A stretch of DNA of 64,000 nucleotides from Acanthamoeba castellanii str. Neff. Lineage: Eukaryota; Discosea; Longamoebia; Acanthamoebidae. Of this stretch, positions 56,224 through 64,000 are shown in pieces. Each line of letters opens with the position of its first letter. The stretch's first letter is position 1. The notes under the pieces are model-generated. The model ran no database searches. It was not told where the DNA came from and worked only from the letters and a program-made list of their open reading frames with translations. Location of the stretch: NCBI RefSeq assembly GCF_000313135.1, contig NW_004457606.1:118491-182490 (forward strand). The letters are read 5' to 3'. The translations under genes and the position numbers were made by a program.

Positions 56224-59200
56224 TTAGCCGAACAGGCCAAACAAATTGGGATCCTCCTCCTCGTCTGTCGGCAAGGCTGCTGCGGGATGAATGCTGTTCA
56301 GGGCGGCCTTGAACTTCTTGGGCCTACCTCTGGCCAGTGTCACCTGCGCAGGGCAAGTGGTCAATAATTAAATGAATGAATATAAATACTAATGTGGGGT
56401 GGCGTTGGGTACCTGGTCACTGTGGTGGTAGAGGCTAACCGCCAGAAAGAGGCGTTTACTGACCGGCAGAGACAAATACGCAGGTCCTGTGTGTGTCGTG
56501 TGTGTCGTGTGTGTCGTGTGTGTCGTGTGTGTGAGGCTACGCACAAAGAACTGAGCCAAGCTGCGCGTACCATAGTTCCGGCCATTGCAGGAGAACGACA
56601 GTACACCCGTTTCCGGGTTCAGGTGCACTCCTGCAATACAGGAACGTGAAATTGGGCATGACACGCACCTCACCGCACCGCAAGACATTCACAGTGGCAC
56701 GACACTCGACACTCGACACGCGACACGCACGGCGGGCGTAGTGTACCAACAGTGTCGCCCGTGGCAAAGGACACGCCATAGGCGCCGGCGACGCCGTTGT
56801 GGACCTTTCCATAACCACCGGCTGACCCATGCGACCAAGTACCCGCGCCGACGCCCTGTGGGAGGAAAAAAATACGTTAATAAAGGCTCGAACAAGCGCG
56901 CAGTAACGCGGCGTAGAGAGCGTGTGTGTTGCATACCAGATAGTTGCCCGAAGAGGCGGCGTAGTCCATCCATTGCTCCTCCGCCACCCCTACACCGAAC
57001 GCCCATTAGCTTCCGCACGCGCGCATACGCACACGCACACGCACACGCACACACGCACCAATGAAAATCCAGTTGCTGGCATTGCGGTCAATATGAACGT
57101 AGATCGACGTGAGATGGTCGCTAAAGGGGACGTCGGCCACCACAGACATCCTGCACCATCACACACACGGAAGAAAGACCCCCGCCACAGGGTGTGAGCA
57201 CACACAATTCCAGATACGCAACTTTTTCAACTCTCAACTGGTGGAAGGCCCCGAAAGAAAGGTTGGAGTTCCGTACCAAACGGACGACGATCCGTTATGG
57301 GAGGCGGTGAGCATGCTGTTGGAAATGGCAATGTCCCGCGACTTCTTCGTGGAATTCCACTTGACCGCACCTGTGTTGTGTGCGTCGTGTGTGCCGTTTG
57401 TGTGTCGTGCGTGTGCGTCGTGCGTCGTGTGCCATGATCCGTGTGTCGTGTGTGTCGTGTGTCGTGTGTCGTGTGTGTCGAACGTGGGTAAGACGGTCGA
57501 TTGCAAAATACGCAAAAGAGTCTGCGTACCGCTGCGAGGCGAGCAGCGGAGCTCGTAGTGCGGAAGGGGCGACGTAAAGGCGAATTTCGGTCCTTTCGCT
57601 GTCGAGCTCTTTGTCGCGCAGTCCAGATAGAAACTCTCCTCCCCGTCCGCATGCGACAGGCTGGCTGGCTGCTGCGACTTGGGGCTCAAAATGTTCTGCA
57701 CAAAAACACACAAGGCAATCAATCAGACGCGTACACACGACACACAACGCGTGCGGCGCACACGACATGCACGGCGCACACGGCACGCACCTGGTTGTAG
57801 AGCTGACTGTAGAAATTGTAGCGATAGGCCTCGAAGAGCAGCTCGCCGGTGAGCTTGAGACCCGCGATCAGGGGATTGCCCTCGACGTCCTCCACCAGCC
57901 GCTGGCTTTGTATGAAGGGGAAGCGCACGAAGAGCAGCAGCTGCTCCAACAGGGCCGCTTCGTCGAGCCCCTAGTCGCGGCGCAAGGTGGTCACGCGCAT
58001 TCAACACATTTTTGTTCAGTTTCTCTCCAGCGGCGCACAGGCGGTGGGCGTGGTACCTGAGTGTCTCTTTGGAATTTGACGTAGGCAACCACGGCATCGA
58101 AGATCTCCTCCTCGGCCGCAGCCACCTTCTCGCTCTTGATCAGCTCGATGAACGTCGACAGCGGCAGAGTGTTTAGCTTGCCCTGCACAGCCATTAACAC
58201 TTTAGAATCACAGCGCACACGCACCACCGCACACACACACGCACGCCGTACCGATTCACACAGAGTCGAGAAGTTGCGGGCCAGGTCTTCCGCACACAGC
58301 TTCTCGAGCTCATGGCACTTGTAGGTCTGCGCAAGGCGGAGCAGATGACCCACGCCCTGGGCCTCTTCGCCCTCCTGGCCCTCTTCGTCCGCATCGTCCA
58401 CTTGCATGTCATCGCTGTCGCCGTCGACATTGTCGACGTGGTCCTCCTCCTTCTCCTCCTCTTCGCTCTTCTCCTTCCCCTTCTTGGCGGCCGCGGCCAT
58501 CTTCTTCCGCCGCCTGGCGGACTCGAGGTGGCGCTGGAAGAGGTAGACGCCGCACTTTTCCTTCAGCGCGTCCACCCCGTAGCGATGCGCGGCGATCAAT
58601 AACTGCAGATACGTCAGAGAAAGTGAGAATCAACAAACACCCGTATCAGAACGCGCTGTGTCGTGTGTCGTGTCGTGTGTGTGTCGTGTGTGTGTCGTGT
58701 TGTGTGCGTCTGGACGTACATTGTGCACGCGATCGGAGGCGACGGAGGCTTTGCCGGTGTACAAGTAGGCGAGAATGGTATGGAAGGCGGCTTCATCCGC
58801 TTCGTCCTCGAGCGCCAGTTCCTTCGCTCCCGCCTCGCCTGTTTCCCCCCCCAACGGCATGAGGACCACCACGCGACAGTCAATTAATTGGCAGGGGAAG
58901 AGTACCTTGAGAGTTCAGGGCGGCAGCCAGCACTGGAGAACCGCTGGCCAACACGATCTTGTGCGCTGCGAGAAAGAGGCGCACATCAGCAAAATACGAC
59001 GAGCTGCCACCAATAAATGAGAGTGGCATGACGGCTCCTGATTGTACCAGGAATGCGCGAGCCAGGGAGAACGAGCACGACGTCGCTAAGCTCCTTGGTT
59101 GCAAACAGTTGCGAAATGGCCACCTACACGCACAATCGGCTGAGTGTTTGATGACGGCAACACGACACACACAACACGACACACACACGACACAACACGA

Positions 59201-59799
59201 CACGACACACATGCGCTAACGAAAACACGCACACGCAGGGGAGGAGGCAGGTAGGTACCTGCATGTGCGAACCAAACGGGGCAGGCTTGAATATCACTGC
59301 CTGCTCTTGCGCCTTCTTCGTGGGGGTTGGGTGGCCGTCAAGCGTGTGCCGCTGCTTCAGCAACTCGTTGAGGTCGGCCGCATTCTTGGGCCGCTGCAGC
59401 AGTTGAAAAAAGACAAAAAGTGCCAAGAAAGTGTGAAGTGAGTGCCGCGTGTGCCCAGTGCGCGGAGGTGTATCGTGGAGGCGTACGCAGCCGTCGTCGT
59501 AGTACTGGTCCGTGGCGCGCTATGGGGGCAAAGTGAAGTGATGGGGGCAAACAGGACTAAGTCACGCCAAACTGACCAATGCAATGGGGGCTGAGAAGAA
59601 GGGGGGGCGGTACCCGCATGGACCAGTTATTGGTGAGGAGGTAGTAGTGCGCTGTGCGGTCATCGCACTGGCAAACCACCTAAAGTATTACATGCAAAAT
59701 GATATTAGCAATTGCCAAATCTCGTGAAACAATGCTTGCACCTACCTTGAAGGCGGTAATACGCTCCTGGTGCTGATCAGTCAGCCCTGTGGCGTTCAT
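56224..59799 (-). CDS. UBA-like / BTB / BACK / SPRY domain protein
   Basis: Probable cullin-3 adaptor. The start MNATGLTDQHQERITAF (59799) runs into VVCQCDDRTAHYYLLTNNW, a UBA-like fold (inference). The BTB domain shows KIVLASGSPVLAAALNSQ, LEDEADEAAFHTILAYLYTG and LLIAAHRYGVDALKEKCGVY, interrupted by a long Lys/Glu/Asp-rich insert (58370-58510), then LLRLAQTYKCHELEKLCAED. A BACK-like part has IELIKSEKVAAAEEEIFDAV and AALLEQLLLFVRFPFIQ. SPRY elements follow: DHLTSIYVHIDRNASNWIF, VAGAYGVSFATGDTVG and VHLNPETGVLSFSCNGRNYG. It ends PNLFGLFG at TAA 56224-56226. About 12 exons. The order of the last exons is as expected for SPRY. Confidence 0.8.
56486..56535. repeat. GTGTGTCGT intronic repeat
   Basis: Five tandem copies of the 9-bp unit inside an intron of the BTB/SPRY gene; here the unit is antisense to the host gene. 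Confidence 0.85.
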
Positions 59800-60048
59800 C
59801 TTGGCGCAGACCGATTCTTGCTGAAAACTGTATTTTCATCATTCATTTCGCTGTTTTTGGAATTTCAGAAGTGAAATGGCAACGAAATTTCCTGGCCATT
59901 TTACCCGCGCTGCTTTTTTTGGTTGGGCCTTTCTTTTCCTCTGCGTTACTTTGGCAACTGTTGATAGGTGCCACAGCAGGGAAAGAAGCGAAGTGTGCTT
60001 GGCTCCTTCACAACTTCCAACACTTCAGAACATAAGCAGACACACACG

Positions 60049-60706
60049 ATGAACCGACGCACGCAGGCGTATGTGGCACTCAGCCCAGCTGCTAACCGAG
60101 CGCTCAGTGAGGTACCTTCCTTGTGCTAGCTCTTCACTTGAGCTTCGGACATGAACTGACTTTAGCTGTTGCCACTTCTTCTTCTTCGTGGGCTGACACA
60201 GCTGGGCGCGCTTGCCGCGTCGATCGCGGCCTTGGCAGAGGAATCACTAGAGCACGGGCACAACGATGAGCAGGCGGCGGCCATGGTGGCGCAGGTCGAG
60301 GCCATGCGAGAACCCTGGCGGCAACTGCGCTTGCACACCTCCTCCGCCGCCTGTGCCGCACCATCGCCGCGCGGAGGAATCAGCCACTCACGCCGTACGT
60401 TCCACTTGATGCCAAATTTGGCAAGGATGGCTGCCGCACCCGCGCCGATTTTGTTTGCGCCTGGCTGGCCGCACCACTGGCTGACTGCAATTTGTCAACA
60501 GAGACGCTAAAGAGGCTCCGACCACAGCGGTGTTGCCGGTGTGGGAAGGACACGAGCGCGCGCAGACACCACCCATCTCGGCCTTCGACCACCGACTCAT
60601 CTTCGCCAATCGATTGCACGACTTGCCTGGACTTGAAGAGTGGAGCGCGGGCATAGACCGACCCGACCACCCAAGAAGATGGGATCCAGGAAAGCGAACG
60701 GTGTAG
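60049..60706 (+). CDS. Small protein, unrecognised
   Basis: Three exons. Exon 1 reads MNRRTQAYVALSPAANRALSE; the donor is GTACC, and ACACAG opens exon 2. Exon 2 reads LGALAASIAALAEESLEHGH and VAQVEAMREPWRQLRLH, a helical region. Exon 3 (from about 60498, after a GTACGT intron) reads EAPTTAVLPVWEGHERAQTP, FDHRLIFANRLHDLPGLEEW and ends DPGKRTV at TAG 60704-60706. About 150 residues. An alternative without the second intron would end at 60510. No family recognised. It is divergent from the BTB/SPRY gene (250 bp between starts). Confidence 0.5.
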
Positions 60707-60825
60707 ATGAGAGCATGTACAGACAATGACAGCAACAAGGGCCGCATTGACACAATCTGACTCAGAAGAAGAGGTCGTGTGCATTGGAAGATGAACAGAA
60801 CTGTTGTGCTAAAGAGAGTTATCCT

Positions 60826-63482
60826 CTACTCCAGTTGTCCAGGGTCCTCAAACATGTCGAAGATGATGACCACCGTCGAGATGATCCCGCACAGCCTGTG
60901 TTGGTTTTGTTTTGAATCGTGAGCGAGCTCTCAGCGAAGAAAGAAACAGCAAGGACGGCCGGGCAGACGTACGTGCCACCAGTGACGAGACAAAGAGGCA
61001 GGAAGGCCTCTTTGGAGGCCCAGGGCAGGTTGGCGGCTTTGATGTAGAGCAGCCCCGGCATGACGTAGCAGCACAGCGATGTCGCCGTAGCGCCCAACAG
61101 ACCAAACACCTGACAAACACACGCCCGCGGCACCCGATCAGCAACAGTCTCGTTGAGGATTGGGGAGAGAGCAAAAGACGCACCACTACAACGTTGGGCA
61201 CAGCGATGGCAATGAGCAGCGCCAAAGCGTCCATGATGATCGTCTCGACCACGTATCGCACGGTGATATCAACCTGTGTGCCAGGTGCGCGTTAACCAGG
61301 TGAACGAGCAGGAGCACAACAAGAACGACAAAGAGGGAGCAACGCAAATCGAATTGTTGGGAAGGGCGTACCTTAGCAAGCTCTTTGGAAAGGGAGGTGA
61401 TCATCCAGTCGATCGTGATGCGGCACGGGTGAGTGTTCAGTGGGATGTAGAACACCACAGATATGGTCATAGCCAAGGCGCCTAGAAGAAAGCAGTGGTT
61501 AGCCGGACATAGCCGCGTGCATGTATGCGTGTGCGTGTGTGCGTGTACCCAGCTGAATTGCAATGTTTTCAGGCGCGTAGTTCTCCAGTATGTTGCCGTC
61601 GGTCTTCTCAAGGAAGGCCAGGTAGCCGAAGAGACCCAGGGTGCCGTAGACGAGGAATGCGATAATGATATTGCCCGCGATCACTTGCGTGGCCTTCGCC
61701 AGCGTGGGGGTCTTCAGCTCGCTGAACAGATCACGAAACACGAGTCAGGTGAATGGTGCGCAGCCGCAGAGCTTGCGGACCCGCCAAAGCGCGCATTCCT
61801 CGTCGCGTACCGGTAAATGGAAAAGATGTTGACGTGGCTGGAGAAGCCATAGAAGATGATGGGCAGACCGACGAATATACGAGAGCTGAAGTTGGCTGCG
61901 CTCACTCTGTCCGAGTCCAGCCCTGAGAAACGCGTCCGTTCGTGAGGTTGCACGAACGAATGTACAGGCACGTCAATGTAATGTGTGGATCGATGTGTAC
62001 CATGGTCGGCTATACGTCGTGACGTATCGGCAATGACAGCCACCAGCAGATAGGCCGTAGCCGCAAAGCCGAGCAAGGAAGTATGTCTGCACATGTAGAG
62101 AAACAAAACAAAGAATAAGAAGTTAAAAAAACAGATGAAAGGAACTGGATGCTTCGCGAGTAGTGTGCGTACCGAAGAGAATTGATCCGCGAGAGGAGAG
62201 TGAGAGGGAAAATGATGAAGATAGTGGAGAACACGAGAAGAAACCATCGCTCGGCCATGATGGTGTCCCCCGCGCCGAACAGCTCCATTAGTGGCGGCAG
62301 CGTGTCACCTGTGCCAGACGACCAAGCGGGAAAATAGGAAAGCGATGAGCGGCAGCTTGAGTTGAGTTGCTTTATGGTGGGCGCGTGGGGTGGTGGTCGC
62401 ACCAATGATGACCATGTAGGCGACTGTGGAGCCCCAGGTGAAGATGATGATGGAGATATCGACCACGATCTCCGTGGCGCGGCCAAAGACCGAGTGGGCC
62501 AGTTCCTCATATGAGTTCCTGCCCGTAATGATCGAGCACAGCACCAGCAGGTAGATCGAATAGAACGCCGCCAGCCCACACACCGCCTACAGCTCGCGCC
62601 AACCCACCGCACGCATGAGACATGGCACGACACAACACGCAACACGGCCAACAAAACGTCGTGTACCATGAGGAAGATGGCGAGTGCCCAGCCGCACTCT
62701 TTGAAGGCGAAGGGGAAGGCCAGCGTGCCGGCACCGAGGGTGGCGCTCAGGAGGACGAAGATGGACGAGCCGACGCTCCCCTCGCCAAAGTGCTCCTTCA
62801 CGAACTGCCAGCCCGCGTAGACGATTCGCCCCACGGGGTTGTAGGCCCAGCTCGGGTAGACGAGCACCGCTGTATCTTCTCCCCCTTTCTTGGATGAAGC
62901 TTCATCGTCGTATGGGAGCTGGCCACCGGATGGATCGCTCCCCTTCTTCTCCAAATCGATGTCGATGTGCGAGGGCTTCTCGGCGCCTGGTGAGGGAGAT
63001 GAAGCGGAAGATGATCTTGTTCGCCCAGGCTTGGGCGATTCCGCCATTCCGCTCTCGGGTATCGTCATCATGTAGTCGCTGATCAAATCGCTCGAGGATG
63101 AGGAGGTCATTTTGGGCGGCTGGAGGGTCTGTCCTGCTGATGGCGCAATACTACCACTCATATCCACCAGCGGCAGCGAGGTCATCGAGGAGGAGAGCTT
63201 CGCCGCCTTGGCCTTCTTCTTGACGCGCGGCCGTTGCGTGATATAGTATGGTGAAGTCATGGCCGCCTGAGCTCGACCCGCCCCCCCTGCAAGTTCGTCG
63301 TGGTGCGGTGCCGCTCCGCTGAAGGTGTCGTAGTTTGGTGGCTGGCGGCCGGCAGAGAATTCGTGGTATGCGCCGTTTGAGTAGCTGGCACGCGTTTGAG
63401 GAATGTGGGAAGAAGAGAAGCGCGGAGGAGGAAGGAGGGGGGAGGAGGTGGATGAGGGAGCAGGCGATGAGGAAAGCCGCAT
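60826..63482 (-). CDS. AAAP-family amino acid transporter
   Basis: Amino acid/auxin permease type (SLC32/36/38-like). A Ser/Pro-rich cytosolic N-terminus of more than 150 residues (start MRLSSSPAPSSTSS at 63482; a longer start to 63653 is possible) carries KKKAKAAKLSSS and many Ser runs. The transmembrane part begins GSVGSSIFVLLSATLGAGTL, the AAAP signature, and continues AFPFAFKECGWALAIFL, GLAAFYSIYLLVLCSIITGR, STVAYMVIIG, WFLLVFSTIFIIFPLTLL, FVGLPIIFYGFSSHVNIF, VIAGNIIIAFLVYGTLGLFG, MTISVVFYIPLNTHPCR, IIMDALALLIAIAVPNVVVV and LLGATATSLCCYVMPGLLY. It ends VIIFDMFEDPGQLE at TAG 60826-60828. About 11 helices, about 11 exons. Substrate not determined. Confidence 0.88.
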
Positions 63483-63800
63483 CGGGCCGCTCGGGCACGC
63501 CCAGAACTGCAGGCACGTGCAGGGGAGGAAAACGGAGCGGCGGAAGAAGAGCGGAGAATAGAGAAAACGCGAAGGAAGAGGGAGTGTGGCGAAGATGTGG
63601 AGAGAGCTGGCAACTCCCCCCCGAGCAAAGGAGAACCCCACGCCCGCTGACACGGAGGCAAAACAAGCGACGGAAGGGCCCGGCAGTGTCCCAGCCTACG
63701 CAAATAAATAAACGAAGTAAAAAGGCATAGAGAAATGGTTTCTTATTTAATATATGTTTTATTCTTAATAAAATGAAGCAGCAAAATCTGACCTACTAAG

Positions 63801-64000
63801 ATGGAGGGCGGCGGTGACAACACGTACACGTTCCCGGCCGAGTTCGAGCCGCAAGAATGCGTGTGGTTGAGCTGGCCGCGCGACCCCACGGAGATGCTGG
63901 CGGGTCGTCCGTTCGCGCCGGTCCTGCTCGACATGATCGAATCGCTCCAGCCCCACGTCAAGGTGGCGGTAATCGTCAACACCAAAGACGAAGAGCAAAT
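63801..64000 (+). CDS. Agmatine deiminase family protein, 5' part only
   Basis: The start MEGGGDNTYTFPAEFEP is at 63801. PAEFEPQECVWLSWPRDP is the conserved opening of agmatine deiminase / Porphyromonas-type peptidylarginine deiminase proteins (P.E...H....WP). HVKVAVIVNTKDEEQ follows and the frame is still open at the window edge. Expected to hydrolyse agmatine to N-carbamoylputrescine in polyamine synthesis; catalytic residues lie outside the window. Confidence 0.8.
   Translation, partial: MEGGGDNTYTFPAEFEPQECVWLSWPRDPTEMLAGRPFAPVLLDMIESLQPHVKVAVIVNTKDEEQ

Overview
The window is nuclear DNA from a unicellular eukaryote. It is GC-rich in coding sequence and gene-dense (about 30 protein genes in 64 kb, both strands, gaps often under 300 bp). 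Almost every gene is cut by many short GT-AG introns, often only 40-120 nt, filled with GT/CA-rich simple repeats. Gene content (F-box/ankyrin, BTB-SPRY, RCC1, a fungal-type AAA ATPase, a deiodinase-like selenoprotein, homeobox) and this intron style suggest an amoebozoan, most likely Acanthamoeba-like. That assignment is inference; no rRNA or other marker is present.

Layout. 0-2.8 kb: 3'-truncated DNMT3/DRM-type DNA cytosine methyltransferase (minus). 2.8-4.1 kb: mostly non-coding, one weak gene candidate. 4.1-5.9 kb: iodothyronine-deiodinase-like selenoprotein with an in-frame UGA and a recognisable SECIS element in its 3' UTR. 6.1-7.1 kb: DUF2306-like membrane protein. 7.3-11.3 kb: a long gene joining a pol-beta nucleotidyltransferase to a T4 Rnl1-type RNA ligase whose catalytic motifs are systematically altered. 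11.5-23.9 kb: a TPR-like/proline-rich protein, a membrane protein, an aldo-keto reductase, an EF-hand mitochondrial carrier, an AAA ATPase and an RCC1 protein. 24.0-35.0 kb: MFS transporter, homeobox protein, enoyl-CoA hydratase/isomerase ending in a catalase-like KANL tail, FSH1-type hydrolase and two small secreted proteins. 35.3-43.3 kb: one large F-box/LRR/ankyrin gene. 43.5-49.0 kb: valyl-tRNA synthetase. 49.1-64 kb: second copy of the secreted repeat protein, mitochondrial uL30, an unrecognised protein, Tim17-family protein, DUF4385 protein, two small unknowns, a UBA-like/BTB/BACK/SPRY protein, an AAAP amino-acid transporter and the start of an agmatine deiminase.

Two results stand out. 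First, the nucleotidyltransferase/RNA ligase fusion keeps the GS...DxD nucleotidyltransferase signature, but its ligase half lacks the motif I lysine (KxDG is CLDG), the motif IV glutamate (EG is KG) and other catalytic residues, and it shows an apparent frame break near its end. It looks like a pseudo-ligase turned into an RNA-recognition module, or a decaying gene. Second, the gene for a secreted Thr/Lys/His/Asp-rich protein is present twice as a ~0.97 kb inverted repeat 15 kb apart. The 33 kb copy carries a scar of the valyl-tRNA synthetase 3' end, which shows the copy beside valS (49 kb) is the source.

Gene models are read by eye from frames and splice signals. Outer boundaries are usually sound; internal exon edges are approximate. 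No rRNA, tRNA, transposon or CRISPR array was recognised.
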